A DNA stretch of 43,940 nt from a virus: the IMG/VR virus record IMGVR_UViG_3300031403_000017, positions 1 to 43,940 of that record; one strand, given 5' to 3'. The notes beneath the pieces were generated by a model. That model ran no database searches. It was not told the DNA's origin and saw nothing but the letters and a program-made list of their open reading frames with translations. Both the position numbers and the translations under genes were made by a program. Positions 31,749-39,329 of the stretch are shown here, in pieces. The first letter of the stretch is position 1. The number at the start of each line of letters is the position of its first letter.

Positions 31749-33680
31749 ATGCAATTTAAAATGATGTCGGCATCGAACAACGCTGAGAGTCTACTCGATA
31801 GCGTACTACTATCATCAGAGGATTCTTTTACCTTGAAACCAGGTAAAGGTGCAGATTTCCCGGTTGGTTTCAATGGGCTGGCAACGGGGGCTGGAACTTC
31901 CACTGTTTTGAATATGACTGGTATACAGGCCGCTCTCAGTGGCAAAAGCTTGGGAGTTGGTGATTTCATAAAGAATAATGATTCTGGTTACTCGGCTTCG
32001 ATAGTCTCGGTATCTACTAACTCGATTGTTACATCTGAGCTAGAGTCTGGAACGTGGGCAAACGGAGACGAAGTCAGTATTGGTGGTTTTGATTTAAAGC
32101 TACATAGCAAAGCACCTGATGGAAGTTCTACTGTCTTTGAAAATGTTCTAGTTAAGTACGTTGACAACGATAACGATATAGTTTATATAGAAGCGAGAGA
32201 ACAAGGAGGGACTACCTCTAGGGACTGGCAAACATCTGATTATGCCACTTTAGTTAGTGGCGAAGCGGCATTTAATGGTCTAAAAGATTCTATATCAACG
32301 TCAATGAAGGATATTTACGGCATAAAACATGGAGACATAGATATTAAGGGGGTAAAAGACTTCGAGAGCCTTCCAACTTCTTCAGAAACACCAATCAGCC
32401 CTAACCAGTTAGTAACAAAAGAATACGCTGACTCTATTGGTGGGGGCGGCTTTTCTTTGGTGGGGAGTAGATCAGGTGAATTTTTTCCTAGAGAATTAGT
32501 TTGGGGCGATATCATTGATAGTGGAACTTACACAGTCAAAAGAAAAGTTGGAGCTGCTGCATATCAAGACATAGCAACGGTTTCCCATGAAGTAGATACC
32601 TACATCGACTCAGGAAGTGTTACAGGAGACATCTTGTACAAGATCGAAGCGGAAGACGCTAGTTCTGTTTACACCGTTAGTTCTGAGGTCACTTTTAATG
32701 ACACAGTGAATGATACGGTGGGAGTTGGTCAATACGGAAATAGCTCTGACGGAGCCTATACTGGCGGCGACTTGGAGAAAGGAAAAATATATCAATTTTC
32801 TGGATTTGATCTTAATTCGGAAATGGATTTTTTAGGAGATGGACTAGGAAATGTTTTTATTGACGGAGACATGAATGTTGGTGCAAGTGCTGTAATGAAT
32901 TTTATTGCAGGACTAGCAGATGATACCGCGCCATCGACGTTAACTGTTCACGATAATGCTCTCGATGTTACTTCTAGCGGAGGATTAGGAGGCACAAACG
33001 GTGGAGCAGGTGGAGGCGGTACAAGTGGTTGGGGTCGTGCGGGGGGTGGAGGTGGAGCAGGTGGATCAAGCAGAAATTCAGGAGCAGCAGGAACGGCAGG
33101 AGTGGCGGGAACTTTCTCAACTGGAGGTTGGGGAGGTACAGGAGGTTGGGGTACAAACACCTATTCTGAAGCAACTAGGGGTGCAGGTGGCGGTGGAGGT
33201 GGAGGTGGAGGTGGTTCTAATTATGCAGAAGGTGGTTCTGGAGGTGGAGGTGGTGGTGGTGGAAAAGGAGGCGTGTTGCTAAACTTTCAAAATGGAGTCA
33301 CTTTTATCGTAAGTGGAAACGTTGATATCGCAGCAGGGGCAGTAATCAATGGAATTGGTGCTACTGGGGAAGATGGGTTTAGTGGAACAAACGGTTACAA
33401 TGAAAATGGAACAGCCCGATGTGGAGCAGGTGGAGGCGGTGGAGGTGGAGCAGGTTCAGGCGGAGGGAATGGTCTTAAATTAAATATTCTTCACGGTGGT
33501 ACATTCTCTAATGAAGGTACTAGTAATCTGGGCGGTGGAGTAGGTGGTGGTGGTGGTGGAGCAGGGGCAGGTGGAACCAGTTCTCATTATGGAACTGGAG
33601 TTGCTGGAACGGCACCGACAGGAGGTACTTCAATCGGAGCTACTGGTGGAGTGGGAAGCATAACTAACACGGCATTGTAA
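31749..33680 (+). CDS. Tail fibre/adhesin with glycine-rich tip
   Basis: A 643-residue protein. Residues 1-140 are beta-rich with an FCCH-like part; 175-240 include a typical fibre stretch (IDIKGVKDFESLPTS, then NQLVTKEYADSIGGGG); residues 240-410 form beta domains. From about 411 to 637 the chain is dominated by Gly runs broken by short loops and by two non-glycine segments (NFQNGVTFIVSGNVDI, KLNILHGGTFSNE). The Gly-rich part recalls the polyglycine-helix tips of T-even gp38 adhesins, which bind outer membrane receptors. It is probably the host-recognition protein. Confidence 0.7.
   Translation: MQFKMMSASNNAESLLDSVLLSSEDSFTLKPGKGADFPVGFNGLATGAGTSTVLNMTGIQAALSGKSLGVGDFIKNNDSGYSASIVSVSTNSIVTSELESGTWANGDEVSIGGFDLKLHSKAPDGSSTVFENVLVKYVDNDNDIVYIEAREQGGTTSRDWQTSDYATLVSGEAAFNGLKDSISTSMKDIYGIKHGDIDIKGVKDFESLPTSSETPISPNQLVTKEYADSIGGGGFSLVGSRSGEFFPRELVWGDIIDSGTYTVKRKVGAAAYQDIATVSHEVDTYIDSGSVTGDILYKIEAEDASSVYTVSSEVTFNDTVNDTVGVGQYGNSSDGAYTGGDLEKGKIYQFSGFDLNSEMDFLGDGLGNVFIDGDMNVGASAVMNFIAGLADDTAPSTLTVHDNALDVTSSGGLGGTNGGAGGGGTSGWGRAGGGGGAGGSSRNSGAAGTAGVAGTFSTGGWGGTGGWGTNTYSEATRGAGGGGGGGGGGSNYAEGGSGGGGGGGGKGGVLLNFQNGVTFIVSGNVDIAAGAVINGIGATGEDGFSGTNGYNENGTARCGAGGGGGGGAGSGGGNGLKLNILHGGTFSNEGTSNLGGGVGGGGGGAGAGGTSSHYGTGVAGTAPTGGTSIGATGGVGSITNTAL
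32979..33660 (+). repeat. Glycine-codon low-complexity region of the adhesin
   Basis: Dense GGT/GGA/GGC codon runs interrupted by short unique loops, covering residues 411-637 of the fibre protein. Such tracts promote recombination and length change. Confidence 0.75.
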
Positions 33681-33681
33681 T

Positions 33682-34128
33682 ATGAAAATTTTTATAAACG
33701 GAAATAAATGGTCTACATCACGAATAACTTTCAGTGACTGGAAGCCTATAGAAATTAGCGAAAAAAATGCTGATCTCTTAATTAGGGGGAAAACATCGCT
33801 TAATTTTGAAAAAACTACTGACAAAAAAGCGGTAGTTTTCAGCGCGGAAGAATTTAAAAGAATAAAAGATCAAATTGACTATAAAAGATCTATGAAACAA
33901 AAAAGCCAAGAAGTTCAAGATTTTATTTACTCTCGATACTCTAAAACTGATCAAGATAATATGAAGTCAAAAATATTATACGAAAGAGAGATCACTGGAA
34001 AGGTTCTAAAGTCAACTAAAGAGGATGGAAAAGAAATGTTCGAATGGATAAGCATGGTTGTTAATACGTTTAGATCAAAAGGCTTGTTAATTAATTTTAA
34101 AGAACTAGAAAAAAAATCAAATGTTTAG
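33682..34128 (+). CDS. Hypothetical protein after the adhesin, 148 aa
   Basis: A 148-residue basic, mainly helical protein (LINFKELEKKSNV end). It follows the adhesin by one base and overlaps the holin-like gene by 8 bases. By position it could be an adhesin chaperone or accessory fibre protein; no family recognised. Confidence 0.6.
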   Translation: MKIFINGNKWSTSRITFSDWKPIEISEKNADLLIRGKTSLNFEKTTDKKAVVFSAEEFKRIKDQIDYKRSMKQKSQEVQDFIYSRYSKTDQDNMKSKILYEREITGKVLKSTKEDGKEMFEWISMVVNTFRSKGLLINFKELEKKSNV

Positions 34129-34462
34129 TGAATACGCAATACATATTCCTTGGGTGATAGGGGGCATGGTTGCCGGTATCTGTATAGGTCTTTACTTTGG
34201 TTTATTTTTTAGGAATAGAAGCGATACTAGTGATGCAAGGAGATTAATAGCAACTGCTTTATCTTTTTTTTATTCTGCGTTATGGGTATACTGGCACTTG
34301 CAGGCAGCACAGGGTTCTTGGGCCCCTGTTGCACCAATATTCGATGCAATAGGAGGTATCACTACCGCACTAATGCTAGGCATAGATATATCAGTTATTG
34401 GTAGACTAGTTGGCAACTCAATCGATAATATTTCAAAAACAATTAAAGATGCAAAAAAATAA
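34121..34462 (+). CDS. Holin-like membrane protein
   Basis: A 113-residue protein with three likely membrane spans: about 10-28 (WVIGGMVAGICIGLYFGLFF), 42-62 (LIATALSFFYSALWVYWHL) and 70-98 (FDAIGGITTALMLGIDISVIG). The cytoplasmic end is charged (SIDNISKTIKDAKK). Size and three-span topology fit a class I holin, which makes membrane holes at lysis. It is before the hub gene rather than next to the endolysin genes, so this role is not certain. Confidence 0.6.
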   Translation: MFSEYAIHIPWVIGGMVAGICIGLYFGLFFRNRSDTSDARRLIATALSFFYSALWVYWHLQAAQGSWAPVAPIFDAIGGITTALMLGIDISVIGRLVGNSIDNISKTIKDAKK

Positions 34463-35042
34463 CCCAAAACATTTTATCATAGGGGCGTCAACTCTCCTAA
34501 TTGTAGGTTTCATTTTCCTGAGACCATTAATGCTGATGTCATCCAATATTTATGCCACAGAGAAACTCAGGTCAACGGAAATAGTAGTCGAGGAGAAAGC
34601 GTTAGAGCTAAACCTAAGCTACAACAATGACCCTCTGGAGAGCTTTATTAACTTTAGGGGTATAGAATCACCTGACATAGAATTATTCCAAGAGGTTCAA
34701 AAGAATCGAACAATAGCTGAAATAAATCTTGAGGTAAAAGCTAAAGGCCCTCACAAGCTGTATTGCGCCTTTGATGAGCAAGTGGATGATATAGGAATGA
34801 AAATTCGCTCAAGGGAGGTTGATGAATTAATTAAGATTGTAAGTTACGAAGACGCATGGTTTTACCGCCCTAACGAGATAGGTATCAGGGGTCAATGGCC
34901 AATTGATATACCTCAAGAGGCTTATGAGCAATGTGAAACAGGTAGATTATTTTGGGGTGTATCACTACAATTAGAGATGCCAAACGGAACTATCAGATTG
35001 GCAGATGAATTTTATAGCAATATTTTTGAAATAATAGAGTAA
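34449..35042 (+). CDS. Membrane-anchored protein, 197 aa
   Basis: A 197-residue protein. After a basic start (MQKNNPKH), residues 9-30 are a membrane span (FIIGASTLLIVGFIFLRPLM); the rest is a soluble, probably periplasmic domain with two Cys (LYCAFDEQ and YEQCETG). I use the ATG at 34449, overlapping the holin-like gene by 14 bases; a longer frame from a TTG at 34410 is less likely. Possible spanin-like or superinfection-related role, but no family recognised. Confidence 0.6.
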   Translation: MQKNNPKHFIIGASTLLIVGFIFLRPLMLMSSNIYATEKLRSTEIVVEEKALELNLSYNNDPLESFINFRGIESPDIELFQEVQKNRTIAEINLEVKAKGPHKLYCAFDEQVDDIGMKIRSREVDELIKIVSYEDAWFYRPNEIGIRGQWPIDIPQEAYEQCETGRLFWGVSLQLEMPNGTIRLADEFYSNIFEIIE

Positions 35043-35043
35043 C

Positions 35044-36147
35044 ATGCAAAATGCGTTCGTTGTTAGCTTCTACGATAAAAACATGGTATTTCTAAATGAT
35101 TTACCTGACGTAAAAACTAGTCCCATATCTTTCCAGGAATCAACTAATGGTGGTCAAAAAGATATAACAATAGAGTGCTCATACAAATTCGAAGAAAGAC
35201 CTGATTTTATAAATGAAGGAAACTACGTGAGGATTACACAACTAAACAATGACTATGCACCCAAAGGAAGGTTAGTTTATTCTGGTTACATAGAGGGGTT
35301 AGATCCATATATCAAAGGTGGAAACCAAGGTTTAACTATAACTATAATGGGATTAGTTGGCCTCCTTCAGAGAAGCTTCTTTAAAGACGCTGGAGCATTG
35401 TCTAGGTCGTACGTCACGACCGATCCATCTATCGTTATAGCAGACGTGCTATCTTCATACCAAGTTGATTACCCTTCCTCTGGCAATGATTTCATAGGAA
35501 GCGATGCATTGTCAGTGGAAGGATTGTTAATAAGAGTTGGTAACCAGATATCCAGTACCGGTAAAAGCATAGGGTTCGATTTTGATAAAATAAACCACTT
35601 TGACGCAATAAAGAAATGCCTAGAACTAACGGGCGAGGATTGGTTCTGGAAGGTGGACGCTGGTGGTGATTTTATATTTAAAGCTAAGCCAGTTTCCGCG
35701 ACTCACTCATTCACAGTTGGAAAGGATATACAAGATATAAGCCCAAGAAGATCTATTAGCGAAGTCGTAAACAAGGTTTACGCTGAATACGATTCTGGAT
35801 TAACAAGTGACTCCGACTCGGTCAGCGTAAACGACTTTGGGTTATCGGAGGATATCATAAACGAATCAACGGCAGATCTTGATGCAGCGGATGAATTAGT
35901 GGCACAAAAGTTGTCCTCATCTAAGGATAAAAAGTCTTTTGCGAAGATAACTATAAACAATCAATATGATACGTTCTCAATTAAACCAGGTGATACATGT
36001 GAAGTTCTGAACATAGTAAAGAACAATGACATGTTCAACGATAACATGTTCATCAAATCAGTGACCTACGAGGAGAACCTCTGTCACTTAACACTAGAGG
36101 ATGAACCACTGGAAATAACAAAGGTTTTAAAAAATGCTACACGGTGA
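35044..36147 (+). CDS. Baseplate hub / tail tip protein
   Basis: A 367-residue protein with the layout of gp27/gp44-type hubs: an N-terminal barrel (VVSFYDKNMVFLNDL, DITIECSYKFEERPDF, YVRITQLNNDYAPKGRLVYSG split by loops), a middle helical segment (LGRSYVTTDPS-like stretch and FDAIKKCLELTGEDWFWKVD), and a C-terminal barrel (ITINNQYDTFSIKPGDTCEV). Such hubs close the tail end and hold the fibre and peptidoglycan enzyme. It is followed by the lysis-type genes. Confidence 0.72.
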   Translation: MQNAFVVSFYDKNMVFLNDLPDVKTSPISFQESTNGGQKDITIECSYKFEERPDFINEGNYVRITQLNNDYAPKGRLVYSGYIEGLDPYIKGGNQGLTITIMGLVGLLQRSFFKDAGALSRSYVTTDPSIVIADVLSSYQVDYPSSGNDFIGSDALSVEGLLIRVGNQISSTGKSIGFDFDKINHFDAIKKCLELTGEDWFWKVDAGGDFIFKAKPVSATHSFTVGKDIQDISPRRSISEVVNKVYAEYDSGLTSDSDSVSVNDFGLSEDIINESTADLDAADELVAQKLSSSKDKKSFAKITINNQYDTFSIKPGDTCEVLNIVKNNDMFNDNMFIKSVTYEENLCHLTLEDEPLEITKVLKNATR

Positions 36148-36181
36148 TAGTATTTAGACGTACTTTTTAACAAGTAATAAG

Positions 36182-36655
36182 ATGGCATCAATTCAATTGG
36201 CGTTCTACAGAAACAGCAAATCAACTTTTGGTAAGTTGATACGTTTACAGCAGAGGGTCCAGGGAATACCAGGTAGAAGCTCTATGTACTCACACGTTGA
36301 GATAGTTTTCGAAGATGGTTACTGGTTCTCTTCGTCCGAGCAAGACAAAGGTGTTAGGAAGAAAAAAATAGTAGATAACAAAAATAACTGGGATTACCTA
36401 AGGGTCCCGCTAACAGATGAGCAAGAGGAATTAGTCAGGGATTGGTGTGAAAGCCAAATAGCTAATAGGTATAACTGGTGGGGAATATTCTTTTGCCAGG
36501 TACTAAAAACAATGTGGTTCATAAAGCCTCATGACTATTTTTGCTCACAATACTGCGCTAAAGCACTCCAGAGGGTTTCCATATTATGCGGAGTAGATGC
36601 AATAACTATCAATCCAGGAAGGCTTAGAGAAGAGGTATTAACAATACTAAAATGA
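36182..36655 (+). CDS. Permuted NlpC/P60-like cysteine peptidase
   Basis: A 157-residue protein of the circularly permuted papain-like (YiiX/YebB-type) group: the His comes first (His38 in SMYSHVEIVFEDG) and the nucleophile last (Cys121 in YFCSQYCAKAL), with the WWGIFF helix between. No signal peptide. These enzymes cut amide bonds in peptidoglycan or lipids; in a phage between tail and amidase genes a role in wall entry or lysis is likely. It overlaps the amidase gene by ATGA. Confidence 0.75.
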   Translation: MASIQLAFYRNSKSTFGKLIRLQQRVQGIPGRSSMYSHVEIVFEDGYWFSSSEQDKGVRKKKIVDNKNNWDYLRVPLTDEQEELVRDWCESQIANRYNWWGIFFCQVLKTMWFIKPHDYFCSQYCAKALQRVSILCGVDAITINPGRLREEVLTILK

Positions 36656-37251
36656 GAATCCATCAATCGATCGATAACGAAAGGAATCCAGTGGGTAATA
36701 CAAACGAATTGTTCGTTAACCACCACACTGGCTCAATGGCACCAGATATTAACCAGCGTAATTTCCTAAATAGGGAGGATTACATCTCGGTTCACTACTC
36801 TTGTGACAGAAACGGTAAACTATGGCAAATGATGGGCGAGGAGTATATTGCGTACCATTGCGGAGTGTCTTCTTGGAAGAACTTTACAGTTACTAATAAA
36901 TTAGTGGTAAATCCACACACCGGCGAGAAGTTCACACTAAGTGGTTTGAATCCAGTTTCATCTGGAGTTGAGATAAACTCAGATGGACTTAGCTTTACTG
37001 ACGCACAGAGAAACGCAATACTAAAGCTAAATGTGTATTGGTGCTTCAAGAACAATAGGAATGCGGATAGGTGCGTAACACACGAAATGATAGCACCTAC
37101 TAGGAAGTGGGACGTTGGACCTAATTTTTACAAAGAGAAGTGGGGTTCGTGGGAAGGATTCCAGAAAGCAGTTCAATTTGAGCTCGATTTAGTGAGAAAA
37201 CACTTTAATGATGAATCTGAGTTCCTGGATATCACCTATATCAAGAAGTAG
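36652..37251 (+). CDS. N-acetylmuramoyl-L-alanine amidase (Amidase_2)
   Basis: A 199-residue type 2 amidase, which cuts between the sugar and stem peptide of peptidoglycan. It shows the zinc His in FVNHHTGS (24/25), the strand ISVHYSCDRNGKLWQ (46-60), the AYHCG motif (67-71), GVEINSDG, and the C-terminal THEMIAPTRKWDVGPNF with the second zinc His, the catalytic Lys and an Asp in place of the usual third Cys. No signal peptide is visible, so it probably relies on a holin. A terminator follows. Confidence 0.9.
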   Translation: MRIHQSIDNERNPVGNTNELFVNHHTGSMAPDINQRNFLNREDYISVHYSCDRNGKLWQMMGEEYIAYHCGVSSWKNFTVTNKLVVNPHTGEKFTLSGLNPVSSGVEINSDGLSFTDAQRNAILKLNVYWCFKNNRNADRCVTHEMIAPTRKWDVGPNFYKEKWGSWEGFQKAVQFELDLVRKHFNDESEFLDITYIKK

Positions 37252-37282
37252 CCTCACAGCGCCATTCCTAAAGAGTTTATTT

Positions 37283-37318
37283 AAACAAGAGGTGTATAAT
37301 ACCATCTCTTGTTTTTTT
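37283..37318 (+). terminator. Rho-independent terminator after amidase
   Basis: AAACAAGAG (37283-37291) pairs with CTCTTGTTT (37306-37314), and the T-run extends to 37318. It ends the late structural/lysis transcript. Confidence 0.88.
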
Positions 37319-37378
37319 ATTTAACCTATGCAACTCAAATGGTTTAATGGCTTTTTATATATTAAATTATATAAAATA

Positions 37379-37406
37379 TTTTACAATGTAAAAAATATAA
37401 TATACA
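37379..37406 (+). promoter_or_regulatory. Palindromic promoter/operator element E
   Basis: Perfect palindrome TTTTAC-AAT-GTAAAA (37379-37393) followed by TATAATATACA (37396-37406), 60 bases after the terminator and 37 bases before the next ATG. It lies in the only spacer able to start the downstream transcript. Confidence 0.65.
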
Positions 37407-37442
37407 ATGTGAAACGTAAATTACTTTTTAACTCAAAACTTT

Positions 37443-37610
37443 ATGACATTTACAACCAGCATAACTTTGCTAATCCTTCTTATTTTTTTTATCGTAGGTT
37501 ATGCATTCGCTTGCTCTGCTAGAAAAAGAGAGAAGTATGTCGGTATCGGTATCGCCTTTGCATCATGGGTTAATATGATGCTTATTACTTTACAATTAAA
37601 CGTACTATGA
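37443..37610 (+). CDS. Small membrane protein, 55 aa (holin candidate)
   Basis: A 55-residue open frame starting MTFTTSITLLILLIFFIVGY, with two hydrophobic segments (about 5-24 and 34-53) separated by a basic loop (SARKREKY). Two spans with a charged turn is the layout of small class II holins or antiholins. Its stop overlaps the next ATG (ATGA), and the following genes are a secreted protein and a lysozyme, so it is a second holin candidate besides the protein at 34121. Confidence 0.6.
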   Translation: MTFTTSITLLILLIFFIVGYAFACSARKREKYVGIGIAFASWVNMMLITLQLNVL

Positions 37611-37978
37611 AAAAATTACTATCAAAATCGGCTCCATTGTTTATCGCTATCTTATTCGTAAGCACCGTTGCTTATGCATCTTTCGGTTTTCAAACTAGAT
37701 CTTACGAAGAACTTTACAATGAAGAAGTAGAAACTACAAATGAAACCGGAGAGCAATATAATAAACAATTAATAAAAGAATTAAGAGCTCGGAAAGATTT
37801 AGCTATCTTCAAGGGTCAAGCCGCTTTCGGTGAAAACAACTCAGAGGAAGTGGATCGTTTGCAGAAGCTTATTAGTGAGATCGATGGAATCATCCTCGAC
37901 TTACAATCTACTACTCAACCAGAATTAACAAGAAGATTAATTGACCAAGAGGTTGCAGTTTTAACGACGGGAGCGTAA
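37607..37978 (+). CDS. Secreted protein with signal peptide, probably N-terminal part of a split endolysin
   Basis: A 123-residue protein with a clear signal sequence (MKKLLSKSAPLFIAILFVSTVAYAS, in parts; cleavage likely after the Ala-Tyr-Ala). The mature part is helical and charged (LIKELRARKDLAIFKGQ, EEVDRLQKLISEIDGII). The frame ends in TAA at 37976-37978, but a long, clearly coding frame shifted by -1 is open across this point and encodes a lysozyme-like domain without its own start. I suspect the two make one exported enzyme, either by frameshifting or before a one-base change. Confidence 0.65.
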   Translation: MKKLLSKSAPLFIAILFVSTVAYASFGFQTRSYEELYNEEVETTNETGEQYNKQLIKELRARKDLAIFKGQAAFGENNSEEVDRLQKLISEIDGIILDLQSTTQPELTRRLIDQEVAVLTTGA

Positions 37979-38445
37979 AGACTCCAGAAAAACTAGAAAC
38001 TAATTGGCTCGTCGAAGTTGGCGAGACGTACAAAAACGAAAGAGCTAGTTATGCATACGAATACAGTGGTTTCGATAAAGACTTCGTGCTACTATTGAAT
38101 GCAGAAAACGGTGCATGGACACACGATTCTGAGCACGGAAAATCTTATCGCCTTTGTTGGACCTGGAAGGCTTGGGCGGGTGGGGTTTTACCAAATCAAA
38201 CCGATTGCTGGGGTGGTCTCGATCACAATGGTAGTGATAATTTCGTAAAAGTGCACAATGATCACGGATTTTGTGGAGTATCAGATGGATATTATAAGCA
38301 TATCTATGAAAACCCGAGATTTAAAAGTGATTGGAAGTGGCAAATCGAACAATGTCACAGTTTATATAAAGGTGGCACAAAGTTCTATGGTTGGGATCAC
38401 CGCGAAGAAAGAGGTAAGAATATAATTTTTAATAATCCATCATAA
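37978..38445 (+). CDS. Lysozyme-like domain lacking a start codon
   Basis: A frame open from 37945 to the stop at 38443-38445. From 37978 it reads KTPEKLETNWLVEVGETY, then a lysozyme/transglycosylase-like core: NAENGAWTHD carries the candidate catalytic Glu, and DHGFCGVSDGYYKHIY with FKSDWKWQIEQCHSLY follows the order seen in such muramidases. No ATG or TTG is in frame upstream of the core; the first usable codon is GTG at 38086, which would leave off about 36 residues that look coding. The most likely reading is fusion to the upstream signal-peptide protein by a -1 shift, or a mutation or sequence error. Confidence 0.6.
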   Translation, partial: KTPEKLETNWLVEVGETYKNERASYAYEYSGFDKDFVLLLNAENGAWTHDSEHGKSYRLCWTWKAWAGGVLPNQTDCWGGLDHNGSDNFVKVHNDHGFCGVSDGYYKHIYENPRFKSDWKWQIEQCHSLYKGGTKFYGWDHREERGKNIIFNNPS

Positions 38446-38447
38446 CT

Positions 38448-38831
38448 ATGTCAGTAAACAAAGGTCGTCATTGGTCAAGGAGCTCTATTATACAATGCGT
38501 AGCTATGCGAAAAGTGGTTGACATAGCTAAGAAGAGAGTCACAGATAAATCTGCTTTGAATGGGATGGTTTGTTTGTCATGTATCGAATGCAAATGCAAA
38601 TTCAAAAGGTTCCCAAGTAAGATGAGGCCAAAGAGGTTGTGCCCAGGTTGTTTCGAGAAAGATAAAGGGTATAAACAAAAAAATGTATACTACTTATCCG
38701 AAAAAGATAAACAAAAAATAGTTGCGTCAAACGAGATAGAAGGAGTAACAGTGAGGAAGTTATCCGCAAGGGAGATGATGAAAATAAAAGTAGACAGAAC
38801 TAGGTCTATAATTAATAAAAAAAGGTTATGA
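38448..38831 (+). CDS. Basic zinc-ribbon protein, 127 aa
   Basis: A 127-residue basic protein with a zinc ribbon in the centre: CLSCIECKCKFKRF near residues 42-55, then CPGCFEK about 17 residues later. Both ends are Lys/Arg-rich helices. It probably binds nucleic acid, perhaps as a late or middle gene regulator. It overlaps the next gene by ATGA. Confidence 0.6.
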   Translation: MSVNKGRHWSRSSIIQCVAMRKVVDIAKKRVTDKSALNGMVCLSCIECKCKFKRFPSKMRPKRLCPGCFEKDKGYKQKNVYYLSEKDKQKIVASNEIEGVTVRKLSAREMMKIKVDRTRSIINKKRL

Positions 38832-39157
38832 GAAAAAACATCCACAGATCGAAACCAGTTAACCAAAGGTGGGTCAATAAAAAAGTTAAATCATTTTTTA
38901 AATACCCAACTCCAAAGTATATCGAGTTTATCGATGAAATGCTGAACCATGGGTACGAAGTGAAGTTACTAGAGGTTAAGGTTTCAAAATACATCTTCGT
39001 TTGCAAGGACGAAGTGTGGACAAAAGTTAGGTTCTCAAATCACAGGCCAAACAAGTGGCGAGAAAAAGAAGAGGATTGTGATTACTTCGTAGGAATTAGT
39101 CACTTCCAGGTTTCAACATGGAAACAAGTCGTAAGTAAGGTGTTAAAAGATGGGTAA
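38828..39157 (+). CDS. Hypothetical basic protein, 109 aa
   Basis: A 109-residue basic protein with alternating strands and helices (YIEFIDEMLNHGYEVKLLEV, KYIFVCKDEVWTKVRF). Family not recognised. It is coupled to both neighbours by 4- and 8-base overlaps. Confidence 0.55.
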   Translation: MRKNIHRSKPVNQRWVNKKVKSFFKYPTPKYIEFIDEMLNHGYEVKLLEVKVSKYIFVCKDEVWTKVRFSNHRPNKWREKEEDCDYFVGISHFQVSTWKQVVSKVLKDG

Positions 39158-39263
39158 AACTAAAGGAAAACAGGATCCAAAAAAAAAGAAAGACATGGCC
39201 TTGCGTTTAAAACGTGAGGCTATTCGTTTAAGGAAAAGTATTAAAAAGAAAAAAGCCTATTAA
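39150..39263 (+). CDS. Very basic small protein, 37 aa
   Basis: A 37-residue frame, MGKTKGKQDPKKKKD..., almost wholly Lys/Arg plus a short helix (LRLKREAIRLRK). It overlaps the previous gene's end by 8 bases. It may be a small nucleic-acid binding protein or a chance frame. Confidence 0.4.
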   Translation: MGKTKGKQDPKKKKDMALRLKREAIRLRKSIKKKKAY

Positions 39264-39312
39264 AGTTTACTAAAGTCTATCAAAGTGATACATTCTTATT
39301 ACCAAATTATTT

Positions 39313-39324
39313 TTTAATCCCAAC
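39313..39324 (+). promoter_or_regulatory. Recurring TTTAATCCCAAC leader before the recombinase
   Basis: TTTAATCCCAAC then ATAAA and the ATG at 39330, identical in its 12 bases to the copies before the synthase-like and SSB genes. In front of it are repeated AAAGT steps (39263-39289) of unknown meaning. Confidence 0.5.
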
Positions 39325-39329
39325 ATAAA

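Noticed and set aside
32948-33174. Proline- or leucine-rich minus-strand frames
   Set aside because: They are reverse readings of the glycine codon runs of the adhesin.
37328-37522. Forward frame of 64 codons starting before element E
   Set aside because: It runs through the AT-rich promoter element and overlaps the better-supported membrane gene at 37443 in another frame; composition (Tyr, Asn, Phe, Lys) reflects AT-rich non-coding DNA.
37945-37978. Canonical slippery heptamer joining the two endolysin halves
   Set aside because: No X XXY YYZ sequence in the correct phase is present in the overlap; a standard programmed frameshift cannot be claimed.
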